A DNA stretch of 20,732 bases from Avisuccinivibrio_A sp964651505 (GTDB lineage Bacteria; Pseudomonadota; Gammaproteobacteria; Enterobacterales; Succinivibrionaceae). The DNA is taken from assembly GCA_964651505.1 (NCBI GenBank), contig CAZYXT010000035.1, forward strand, positions 1-20,732, written 5' to 3'. Below are positions 5,575 to 14,300 of this stretch, one piece after another. Numbering within the stretch: position 1 is the first letter of the stretch; every line of letters starts with the position of its first letter. A program made the position numbers and the translations under genes. The notes under the pieces were generated by a model that was not told the DNA's origin, did no database searches, and saw only the letters and a list, made by a program, of their open reading frames with translations.

Positions 5575-6918
5575 ATGAATACACAACTTAAACTGCAGCA
5601 AGGCACCTTCTTTTTGATGGTGTGGGGCTGTCAGATGAATGTATACGATGCCCAAAGGATTGCCGATCTCATGGCCTCCTGCGGCTATGTCAAAGTCTTG
5701 TCCCCGCAGGAGGCCGATGTCGTCATCCTCATTACTTGCGCGGTGCGGGCCAAAGCCGAGGATAAGGTGTTCAATCAGATTGCCTCCTGGCAGCATCAAA
5801 AGCTGTTAAAGGACGATGCGGTTTTGTGCCTCGGAGGCTGCGTAGGCGCGGAGCTTAAAGATCAATTGCTCGCCTTCAACCCCCGCCTCAACGTCATCTT
5901 CGGACCGCGCACGGCCCACCGCCTGCCTGCCCTCATCAGGCAATATCTGACAGACGGCCGCCCTGTGGCACTGGTCGATGCAGATGCCCTGGAAAAGTTT
6001 GATGCCCTGCCCTCTGCAATGCAAGAGAGCGGACCTTCGGCTTTTGTCACCATCATGGAAGGGTGCTCCAACAAATGCTCTTACTGCATAGTCCCCTACA
6101 CCCGCGGCAGCGAGCTTTCAAGGCCAATCAAAGACGTGCTTGAGGAAGCGGCAATGCACCTTGCAAACGGGGCAAAGGAGATCCATCTGCTCGGGCAAAA
6201 CGTCAACTCCTACCGGGGGCTTAACGAAGACGGCTCGGTTGCCACATTCTCCGAGCTCTTGTACGAGACGGCTGCTCTGCCCGGAATCAAAAGATTGCGC
6301 TTTACCACCTCAAACCCCATGGAATTTACCGACGACATCGTGGAGGCCGTAGGCGTTCTTGACGTGATTGCCGATGCGGTCCATGTGCCCGTGCAGTCGG
6401 GATCCGACAGGATCTTGCAGCTGATGCGCCGCCATTATACGCGAGATGATTATTTGACCATCGTCTCCAAACTGCGAAAAGTGCGCCCCAAGATCCAAAT
6501 TTCATCGGACTTTATCGTAGGCTTCCCGGGGGAGAGCGAGCAGGACTTTAACGACACCTTGGACATAGTCGACAAGGTGCAGTTTGATTTGAGCTTCAGC
6601 TTCATTTACAGCAAGCGCCCGGGCACTCCTGCAGCCTTGATGGATGATGACACGCCTGCTGAGGTCAAAAAAGAGCGCCTCTACAAGCTTCAAGAAAAAC
6701 TTGAAAGCTATGCTGCGCTGCATACGCAGGAGTATCTTGGCACCGAGCAGGAAGTTTTGATCGAGGGTGTGTCGCGCAAAGATCAAAACGAGCTCAAAGG
6801 CCGCGCCTCCAACGGACGCATCGTGGTCTTCAAAGGCACGCCCGATTTAATCGGTTCGATGGCCAAAGTAAAAGTGATGAGCTTGTCTGCCCATACCCTC
6901 AAAGGAGAATTGACTTAA
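5575..6918 (+). CDS. miaB: tRNA-2-methylthio-N6-dimethylallyladenosine synthase MiaB
   Basis: MiaB adds the 2-methylthio group to i6A37 of tRNAs that read UNN codons, using two iron-sulfur clusters and S-adenosylmethionine. The 447-residue protein shows the N-terminal methylthiotransferase domain with Cys19, Cys55 and Cys89 (WGCQMN, ITCAVR, LGGCVG). The radical-SAM signature CSNKCSYC covers 164-171, and the TRAM domain covers about 380-447. It is slightly shorter than the E. coli protein (474). The second motif is ITCAVR where NTCSIR is usual. No clear ribosome-binding site precedes the ATG, which is four bases after the Fic stop, so translation may be coupled to the toxin gene. The stop overlaps the start of the phoH-like gene by one base. 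Confidence 0.95.
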   Translation: MNTQLKLQQGTFFLMVWGCQMNVYDAQRIADLMASCGYVKVLSPQEADVVILITCAVRAKAEDKVFNQIASWQHQKLLKDDAVLCLGGCVGAELKDQLLAFNPRLNVIFGPRTAHRLPALIRQYLTDGRPVALVDADALEKFDALPSAMQESGPSAFVTIMEGCSNKCSYCIVPYTRGSELSRPIKDVLEEAAMHLANGAKEIHLLGQNVNSYRGLNEDGSVATFSELLYETAALPGIKRLRFTTSNPMEFTDDIVEAVGVLDVIADAVHVPVQSGSDRILQLMRRHYTRDDYLTIVSKLRKVRPKIQISSDFIVGFPGESEQDFNDTLDIVDKVQFDLSFSFIYSKRPGTPAALMDDDTPAEVKKERLYKLQEKLESYAALHTQEYLGTEQEVLIEGVSRKDQNELKGRASNGRIVVFKGTPDLIGSMAKVKVMSLSAHTLKGELT

Positions 6919-8165
6919 TGAGCAGCGTCAGCCGCGATTTTTTATTGGAGCCTGAGGATAAAAACCGTCTTGCCTATCTCATCGGCCCTCAGGATCAAAA
7001 CCTGGTTTTGTTGCAAAAAAGGCTCAACGTCAAAATCGCTTATCTGGGCGGCCATTTTCATGTCGAAGGAGAAGAGCATTTGTGCAGGGTGTGCGAGAAG
7101 ATCTTAAAAGATCTTTACGTGCAAACCCTGGCCACCTCCAAAAACAAGATCTCAAACATCACCCCCGACATGGTGCATCTTGCGTTGGTGGAAGCCCATG
7201 TGCTTGAGCAGGAACATGCCGGCAAAGAGCCCCCTTCAAGGGGGCACGGGCGGGCCGACAAGGGCCGCGACAAAGGCAAAGAACACTCTTGCGGCGATAT
7301 TGAAGAGCTGTACGAAAAAGCCCACAGCTTTAAGACCAAGCGCGGCAGGGTAAGGGCGCGCACTCCCAATCAGTCGGACTATATGGCGGCCATCAATACC
7401 CACGACGTATGCTTTGGCGTGGGACCTGCCGGCACCGGCAAAACCTATCTTGCCGTAGCCGCCGCCGTCGATGCCCTCGAGCGCAATGAGATAAGGCGCA
7501 TCATCCTCACCCGCCCTGCCATCGAAGCAGGCGAAAAACTGGGCTTTTTGCCGGGAGATCTGACCCAAAAGGTCGATCCCTATTTGCGCCCCCTGTACGA
7601 TGCCCTCTACGAGATGCTGGGCTTTGACAAGGTGCAAAAGCTTATCGAAAGGCAGGTCATCGAAATTGCCCCTCTTGCCTACATGCGCGGACGCACCTTA
7701 AACGACTCGTTCATCATTCTCGACGAATCCCAAAACACCACCATCGAGCAGATGAAGATGTTTTTAACCCGCATCGGCTTTAACTCCAAGGCCGTGATCA
7801 CGGGAGATCCCAGCCAAATCGATCTGCCAAGGCACGTCCGCTCCGGCCTCAAGCAGGCCGTCGAGGTCCTGTGCGATCTTGAGGAGATTGCCATCATCAA
7901 CTTTAAATCAGAAGACGTGGTGCGCCACCCCGTGGTCGCCGCCATCGTCACGGCCTACGAGCGCTTTGAGGCAATCGAGCAGCAAAAACAAGAAGAACAA
8001 AACAAGCGCCGCTTGGCCTTAAAACTTCAAAAAATAGAAGAAAAGCCATCTGAGCCTTCCTATCACTCCTTAAAAAGAGCAGAGGATGAACAAGAGGCCG
8101 CCATAAAAAGCACAAGATTGCAGGATACGGGCGCAATAAAAAATGAGCCCAAAGACGGGCAGTGA
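6918..8165 (+). CDS. ybeZ: PhoH-like ATPase (YbeZ)
   Basis: This cytoplasmic P-loop NTPase belongs to the PhoH family. In gammaproteobacteria it is encoded beside the RNase YbeY and is thought to work with it in RNA/ribosome metabolism. Walker A GPAGTGKT is at 169-176, Walker B FIILDE at 265-270, and the GDPSQIDLP sensor at 296-304. An N-terminal KH-like region covers about 15-80. A linker rich in Lys, Gly, Arg and His (about 100-125) follows it. The 415 residues exceed the roughly 350 usual for the family. The excess is a C-terminal tail from about residue 352, dense in Glu, Lys and Gln and probably helical or disordered. The ATG overlaps the miaB stop (TAATG). Confidence 0.93.
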   Translation: MSSVSRDFLLEPEDKNRLAYLIGPQDQNLVLLQKRLNVKIAYLGGHFHVEGEEHLCRVCEKILKDLYVQTLATSKNKISNITPDMVHLALVEAHVLEQEHAGKEPPSRGHGRADKGRDKGKEHSCGDIEELYEKAHSFKTKRGRVRARTPNQSDYMAAINTHDVCFGVGPAGTGKTYLAVAAAVDALERNEIRRIILTRPAIEAGEKLGFLPGDLTQKVDPYLRPLYDALYEMLGFDKVQKLIERQVIEIAPLAYMRGRTLNDSFIILDESQNTTIEQMKMFLTRIGFNSKAVITGDPSQIDLPRHVRSGLKQAVEVLCDLEEIAIINFKSEDVVRHPVVAAIVTAYERFEAIEQQKQEEQNKRRLALKLQKIEEKPSEPSYHSLKRAEDEQEAAIKSTRLQDTGAIKNEPKDGQ

Positions 8166-8192
8166 CATTGCTTTTTTAAAGGATACCAAAGC

Positions 8193-8663
8193 ATGGATGC
8201 AACAGTTGATCTGCAAATAGCCTGCAAGGGCATCGACGTGAGTCTTGTAAGCCAAGAGAGGCTTGAGCATTATGTTAAAGAGGCGCTAAAGGGGGCAGGC
8301 CATGAGGAGCCTTGCGAGCTTACCATCCGCTTTGCCGAAGCTTCCGAGGTGCAACAGCTTAATAACGATTACCGCGGCATCAACAAGAGCACCAACATCC
8401 TCTCCTTTCCTTTTGAGTGTCCCCCCGAGGTCAAACTGCCGCTGCTAGGAGATCTTGTGATCTGCCATGAGGTTTTGGAGCGCGAGGCCAAAGAGCAGCA
8501 CAAAACCGTGCAGGAGCATCTGGCCCATCTCATTGTGCACGGGGTTTTGCATCTTTTGGGTTATGATCATATTAAAGATGATGAGGCACAAATAATGGAA
8601 AGCCTTGAGCGCAAGATAGTGACGGGCATGGGCTTTGCCGATCCATACGAGGACAGAGAATAG
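8193..8663 (+). CDS. ybeY: Endoribonuclease / rRNA maturation factor YbeY
   Basis: YbeY is a zinc-dependent single-strand RNase needed for 16S rRNA 3'-end maturation and for 70S quality control. The 156-residue protein carries the family signature HGVLHLLGYDH, with zinc ligands His116, His120 and His126. The conserved NDYRGINKSTNILSFPF block (58-74) and GDLVIC (86-91) are also present. Length is normal. AAAGGA lies upstream of the ATG at 8193, 27 bases after the phoH-like stop, which fits operon expression. Confidence 0.95.
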   Translation: MDATVDLQIACKGIDVSLVSQERLEHYVKEALKGAGHEEPCELTIRFAEASEVQQLNNDYRGINKSTNILSFPFECPPEVKLPLLGDLVICHEVLEREAKEQHKTVQEHLAHLIVHGVLHLLGYDHIKDDEAQIMESLERKIVTGMGFADPYEDRE

Positions 8664-8664
8664 A

Positions 8665-8769
8665 AAGTTTAAAGCCTAAGACAAGGCCCAAAAGAGGACG
8701 CCCAAGCCCGGGGCATCAGGCTTTGCTTAAACTTAAGATCCTCTCCTGCGCAATTTATAAGAGATCTTA
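8665..8769 (+). promoter_or_regulatory. Structured ybeY-ybeX intergenic region
   Basis: Two nested dyads lie in the 162-base gap. AAGTTTAA plus AGCCT (8665-8677) pairs with AGGCT and TTAAACTT (8718-8734), leaving a 4-base bulge. TAAGATC (8734-8740) pairs with GATCTTA (8763-8769). No T-run follows either. They could be attenuation or RNA-processing elements inside the operon. No clear promoter is visible. Confidence 0.35.
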
Positions 8770-8825
8770 AGGCACACTGATATTGCTGATTGCCAAAAAG
8801 ACAGACTTAAAGGAGTCACACACAG

Positions 8826-9689
8826 ATGTCAGATGAAGACAAAGATCCGCAGCATAAAGAAGGATTGTTAAAACGCATGCTGCGCGGCATCCGCCCTGCC
8901 ACCCGCACCGAATTGGCCGAAGTCATAGCCGAGGCAGGACAAAGGGATGTCATCGACGAAGACACCGAAGACATGTTAAAAGGCGTCTTCAGCATCGCCA
9001 GCCTGCGCGTCAGCGACATCATGATCCCACGCTCGGAAATGGTCACCATCGACGCAGGGTTGAGCCTTGAGGAGATTGCCAAGCTTATTGCCGATTCGGG
9101 CCACTCGCGCTACCCTGTCATTCAAGATGACAAAGATCATCTCATCGGCATCTTAAATGCAAAAGATCTGATCCCTTACGCCTGCGGCCTCAAACCGCCC
9201 TTTAACAACATAACCGAAATCTTGCGCCCCTGCACCATGGTGCCTGAAACCTTAAAAGTGGATTCCCTGTTAAAGCAGTTTCAGGACAATCATCTGCATT
9301 TGGCCGCGGTGATCGACGAATTTGGCGGCATTTGCGGGCTCATCACCATCGAAGACATCCTCGAGGTGATCGTAGGCGACATTGCCGACGAATACGACGA
9401 CAATGAAGATCAAAGCCTGCAAATCGTCAAAACGGCAGAGAATACCTACGAAGTGGACGGTCTGACCGCCATCGAGGACTTTAATGTCTTCTTTAACTGC
9501 TCTTTGCCCTCCCCTGATGTCGATACCATCGCAGGATTGGTCATCCACAGCTTCGGGCACATCCCCCATGCAGGCGAAGAGCTTAAGCTTGAAAACTTTG
9601 ACATCAAGATCTTAACTGCCAGTCTGCATCAGGTCACCAAGATCCAAGTCAAGGTGCTGCCCGGGCAAGAAGATCTCAAGGAGGCCTGA
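8826..9689 (+). CDS. ybeX: CBS-domain protein YbeX (CorC family)
   Basis: The 287-residue cytoplasmic protein aligns by eye along its full length with E. coli YbeX (CorC, 292 residues). It has an N-terminal helix with IDEDTEDMLKGV (43-54) and two CBS domains: about 62-118, with IMIPRSEM and SRYPVI; and about 125-185, with VIDEFGGICGLITIEDILE. A C-terminal CorC_HlyC domain (about 200-285, DTIAGLVIHSFGHIP) completes it. YbeX/CorC has been linked to magnesium/cobalt efflux and, in E. coli, to ribosome metabolism. Its place between ybeY and lnt is the usual one. AAAGGAG lies upstream of the ATG. An AGGCCT dyad at its stop codon (9682-9701) may affect reading into lnt. Confidence 0.94.
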   Translation: MSDEDKDPQHKEGLLKRMLRGIRPATRTELAEVIAEAGQRDVIDEDTEDMLKGVFSIASLRVSDIMIPRSEMVTIDAGLSLEEIAKLIADSGHSRYPVIQDDKDHLIGILNAKDLIPYACGLKPPFNNITEILRPCTMVPETLKVDSLLKQFQDNHLHLAAVIDEFGGICGLITIEDILEVIVGDIADEYDDNEDQSLQIVKTAENTYEVDGLTAIEDFNVFFNCSLPSPDVDTIAGLVIHSFGHIPHAGEELKLENFDIKILTASLHQVTKIQVKVLPGQEDLKEA

Positions 9690-9718
9690 TTTGACAGGCC
9701 TTAAGGCATAAAAGCTTA

Positions 9719-11350
9719 ATGCAGGGGGCCCCGGTAGGCCTTGCTATCAACATGAACATTACCTTACCCTATCTTAATGCCCAAACTTTCAGGCGCTGTT
9801 TGAATATGCGCTTAAGCTTGGTGCTCTTGCCCCTGTTGTTGGGGCTCTTGGCAAGCTTAGGCTTTGCCCCTTATTTGAACTGGCCTGCTGCCCTGGCCGC
9901 TTTGAGCCTGCTCTTTTTTTTGATAAGTTTTTATGACAGCCTCAAAGCCGTTTTGGTTTTGACCCTTATCTTCGGCATCGCCTTTGAGGCCTCATCCTTG
10001 TGGTGGCTTAATTTTGTGATGATGGATTTTGGGCAGATGCCAAGACTCTTGTCCTATGGCGTAACCCTCTTTTTTGCCCTCTATCTTGCCTTGCCCTATG
10101 CCCTTTTGAGCGTTTTGTGCAAAAAACTGGTCAAAAACGGCGTGATCTTCAATCTGTGCGCCCTGCCTTTGTCCTGGCTGATTGCCGATCTCATAGTCGG
10201 GGTGCTGTTCACGGGCTTTCCCTGGACTTATGTAGGCTACAGCTGCATTACGGGGCCTTTCAGCGCCTTTGCCCCCCTCATTGGCGTCAAAGGCATCAAT
10301 CTTCTTTTGTACATCGCAGCAGGGGCAATCACCCTCACCTTATATCGCAATTTTATTTATCTGCCCGCAGCAGGCATCATCGTTGCAGGCGGCATCCTTC
10401 TGATGGGGCTGAGTTTTACCGTCCCCGATGCGCAAAGCCATAAGGTTACCCTGGTGCAGGGCAATATCCGACAGGCGGTCAAATGGCACCCCGATATGGT
10501 GATGCCCACTCTTTCGACCTATTGGGAACTAAGCTCAAAGGCCCTCAAAGAGGGGCGGGTGGTCATTTACCCCGAGTCTGCCATTCCTCTGATGGCACAG
10601 CGGGCTTTGCCCTTTTTAAACGATCTCAATGAGATTGCCAAAGCGCACGGGGCCTATCTTGTCACGGGCATTCAGCACAGCACGTCCGGCAGATCCTACA
10701 ATTCCATCACGGTGCTTGGCGATGTGCAAAAGAGGGAAGGGCAAAGCACCATTGCGCTTTCCGATCTTTACTTTTACGACAAACGTCACCTGGTGCCCTT
10801 TGGCGAATTTGTGCCGTTTGAAGATCTATTGCGCCCTTTGGGCTCCATCTTCGTTTTCCCCATGTCATCTTTCAGCAAGGGCGAGGCTGTGCAGGAAGTC
10901 ATAAAGGCAGGCTCTCTTAAGCTCATCCCTGCCATTTGCTATGAATCGATATTCCCCGAGCTCATCAAAAGCCAGGACAGGCCCGATATTCAGGGCATTT
11001 TGATGCTCTCAAACGACTCGTGGTTCGGCCCCACCCGCGGCCCCCTTGAGCACCTGGCCATTGCCAAGATGCGCACCTTGGAGCTGCAAAAGCCCATGCT
11101 GCGCGTCACCAACTCGGGCATCAGCGCCTATTTGAGCCATAAGGGCGAAGAGCTTGCCGTCATAGAAGTCAACAAGGCTGAGGCTCTTGATGTGACCTTC
11201 ACGGGTTACACGGGGCAGACTCCCTATTCAAAGTACGGGGATTACATTTTGGCCGCGCTGATGGCACTGCTGCTTGTCTTATCGATAAGAGGCCGCAATG
11301 CTGCGCCCATTCCTGCCATGGAAGCCATGTTGCGTCTTTTGCGCCCTTAA
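9719..11350 (+). CDS. lnt: Apolipoprotein N-acyltransferase
   Basis: Lnt, in the inner membrane, adds the third acyl chain to the N-terminal Cys of lipoproteins, completing their maturation before Lol sorting. The 543-residue protein has about seven hydrophobic segments (residues 32-235 plus one near 510-530) flanking a nitrilase-type periplasmic domain. Its catalytic triad is visible: Glu286 (YPESAIP), Lys355 (FYDKRHLVPFGEF) and Cys407 (ICYES). Triad spacing matches E. coli Lnt. The protein is longer at the N-terminus than E. coli Lnt (512). The ATGs at 9752 or 9806 are possible true starts, and none has a strong ribosome-binding site. It ends the plus-strand gene run and would process the lipoproteins encoded at 2972-4030. 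Confidence 0.95.
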   Translation: MQGAPVGLAINMNITLPYLNAQTFRRCLNMRLSLVLLPLLLGLLASLGFAPYLNWPAALAALSLLFFLISFYDSLKAVLVLTLIFGIAFEASSLWWLNFVMMDFGQMPRLLSYGVTLFFALYLALPYALLSVLCKKLVKNGVIFNLCALPLSWLIADLIVGVLFTGFPWTYVGYSCITGPFSAFAPLIGVKGINLLLYIAAGAITLTLYRNFIYLPAAGIIVAGGILLMGLSFTVPDAQSHKVTLVQGNIRQAVKWHPDMVMPTLSTYWELSSKALKEGRVVIYPESAIPLMAQRALPFLNDLNEIAKAHGAYLVTGIQHSTSGRSYNSITVLGDVQKREGQSTIALSDLYFYDKRHLVPFGEFVPFEDLLRPLGSIFVFPMSSFSKGEAVQEVIKAGSLKLIPAICYESIFPELIKSQDRPDIQGILMLSNDSWFGPTRGPLEHLAIAKMRTLELQKPMLRVTNSGISAYLSHKGEELAVIEVNKAEALDVTFTGYTGQTPYSKYGDYILAALMALLLVLSIRGRNAAPIPAMEAMLRLLRP

Positions 11351-11354
11351 AAGG

Positions 11355-11382
11355 GCAAAAAAGAAGAGTCCCGGGCGCGGAC
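11355..11382 (-). terminator. Candidate terminator of the passenger-like gene
   Basis: Read on the minus strand, GTCC...GGAC (plus positions 11379-11382 and 11368-11371) forms a short GC-rich hairpin. It is followed by TCTTCTTTTTT (11357-11367). It lies about ten bases beyond the stop. The adjoining GCCCTTTTAAGGGC dyad may extend the structure and serve lnt from the other side. Confidence 0.4.
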
Positions 11383-11391
11383 ATCCCCATG

Positions 11392-14300
11392 TCAGTCGCG
11401 GATGCGGTGCTGATTGCGCTGAAAAGAGAAGTATAAATATGTCCCTGCAATGATGAGCAAGAGCCCCAGGGCACTTAACACATAACGCCAAGGATGCATC
11501 TCATCTCCTGCACAAACCTCGCCGTTGCGCACAAAGGCGCCGATGCGGCAGCCGCGGCCCGTGCACCTGAACTCGCGGCCAAACCCTCCGCCGCTGTCCC
11601 ACACGTGATCGGGGAAGGCTGCGGTCATGCCGTGGGGCACCAGGATCTCATTCATGTTGCGCACAAAGTCCGACACAAAAGAGAGCATGAGCAAAGGCGA
11701 GCTTTGCAGGCGCCTCAGATCGTCATACTTAAGCCCCGGCTCCACCTTTATTTGATGAAAGCGCGAGCGCAAATCTCCCTTGATGATGATCCTATCTAAG
11801 ATCTTGCCCGTCAAATCGGTATCGACCTTGACGCAGGCATTCTCGCCTGCGGCCATGCCCAGGCCGACCATGACCAGATCGCTTTTGCCGTTGACAAGAT
11901 CCAACACCCCGTTTTTGCCCAAGAGCAGCCTGCTCAAATGATGGGTGTTCTCCTTGGCAAAGCGCAGCACCGCGTTTTCAATCATAAGCGTCCTCGCGCG
12001 CACCTGCCCTGTGATCTCTATCTTGCCGCCCATGGCCTCCACGAAAAGATTGGAACCCAAAATATTGCCGTCAATTAAGATATTGGCCGCAGGATCTCCT
12101 GCTATTTTTTGAGTTCCTGCGCTTTGCACATCCTTGCGCACGGGACCAAGCCTCAGCCTGGTGCCCAAATGCTCGGCGATAAAATCAAGCCCGCGATGCC
12201 GATCTTCGGCCACCGATGCCGGGGGCAGCTGAATGGCAGGATCGCGCATGGTGCGCGTCACGTCGGTCCTGATGACAAAGCCATCCCCCTGCTCGGCAAG
12301 AATGGGGGTAAACAAACTTATGATGTCGCCTTGTATCACCGCCCGGCCTGTCACGTTGATCTCCTCGACCATGGCCGACGGGGAGATCAATATGGCCGCC
12401 TTTTGCCCCTGCAGCGTGCCTGAGATATTGATCTTGGAGAGCAAGGGGCCTTCCAAATCGGGCAAGAGGGGCAGATCGCGCCCGAGCACCGTCGAGTTGC
12501 GCTGATATGAGCCGCGGTACTCTTTTAAATTGGAATAAAGATTGGAGCCAAAATCGCACAAAAGCCCGACCGAATCATCCCCTGAGGAGCTTACGCTGCC
12601 ATCAAGACTCAAGGCATTGAACCTGCCGTAGGTAAAGGCGATGCCCGAGCTCCCCGGGCCTGTCATTCTCACCACAGTCTGCTCGGGGATCGTCAGGGTG
12701 TTAAAAGAGCCGTCCATTCTGATCCCAACCGAGCCTGAGCCTTCGCTTAAGATATCGGCATCCTGCCTTAAGTCTGCGTGCGAGGTCATGGCCAAAAAAC
12801 CCGTGCCCAAAGGCACCTGCGAGGGGCGCTTTAAGTTGATGCGCCCATCTTCGTAAAGGCCGTAACCTTGGGAATTGACATAGGAGAGGCGCTCTTGCCT
12901 GCTGCCGCTGCGGGTCAGGGCATTGCCGTAAAACTCCCGCATATCAAGCTTGTACCCGAGATCGCACAATAAGGAAAGCTCCTGAGGCACCAATGTCGGG
13001 TAATTAACGTACCCGGTATCTGAGAGTAAAGTGTGGTCCAAGTTGACATAAACTTTGCCGTAAGGCTCAAGCAGGATCTCAAGGCCTTTTTCGGCCGCGC
13101 CGCGGGTTTCGGGCAGTTTTGAGTACTGCGCCCAAGACCAGTCGTCAGGAAAGGCCGTTCCCGGCACCTGCTCATCCTCGCCCAAGAAAGTCTCGAAAGC
13201 CCGGTTGATGGCGCCCGGGTTTTTGTCATTCAAATTTAAGGCAATGACCTCGTCATCTTCAATCAAGGGGACATCGGAGGGGTTATTGAGGCGAACTTCG
13301 ACCTGATCGTGCCGCCTTGGCAGTCTCTTTGGCAAGCCTTGAGATCTTTGATGCAGCCCCGCCTGCGCATCATCATTATCCAAGATCTGCTCTTCTTCGT
13401 TTTCAAAGACTAAGGTTAAACTGCCTGTTGCAGCATCCAAAGCCTCAGGCTCATCGTGCGTTGTATTAAGCCCCTCTTCATCTGCCTTGTAAGAGACGCT
13501 TGAGACTGTCCCCTCAAGGTCTGTCTTGTTAAGAGCAGAGCTTGCGCTCAGGCCGGCATTATCCTTTTGCCAAGAAGCTCTTGCAGGCTGTTTGAGCGCA
13601 AAATCAAGGCCGCGCTCCCGGTTAAGCTCGTCAAGAGCAGCAAGATCCTGCTCTTGCAGCGTCACCGCATAAGGGCCTTGCGCGTACAATCCGCAGGGGC
13701 CTTGCACAAAATCGCAGCGCTGCACCAAAGATTTAAGAGTGTCCCCCGCTTTTAGGTTGCGCCCCAAGGCCCGCACATACAAGAGCTTGTCAAACAAGCT
13801 TAGAGGAGATGACAGCTCTGTCCTGCCTGTCTGCGAGCTTATCCCCAAGAGTCTTGCCATCACCGCCATTTGCAAAGCCCCATAATCGATGGTGCCGTGA
13901 TTGCGCGGCACTGCCGATTTGAAGCCCCGGAAGGCTCCCTGCTTTTGCACCTGCGCATTAGGCAGGCTGTAGTGCACCAAGGCATACCCCTGTTCAGGCG
14001 CCCCAAGATCCTTGTTGTGCCCATTATCCTTTTGCAAGGCCAAAATGTCCAAAAGAGAGGAGGGTGCGGCAGACTCTTGCTTTTCATCTTTATCGCCTGC
14101 AAAATCCGGATCTCCTTTCATATTTTGCAGGGCAGATTGCACGCGGCTTACCCCCGACAGGGGTCCTGATTTAATGACATCAGAGAAGATCTTAAAGTTA
14201 TAATCCTCCCCTGAAGCAAAGACTGCCGGGATCATCAGCAAATCGAAGGGCAGATCTTCAAAGCGCAGCATATAGCCCAAATAATCGTTATAAAAATTGC

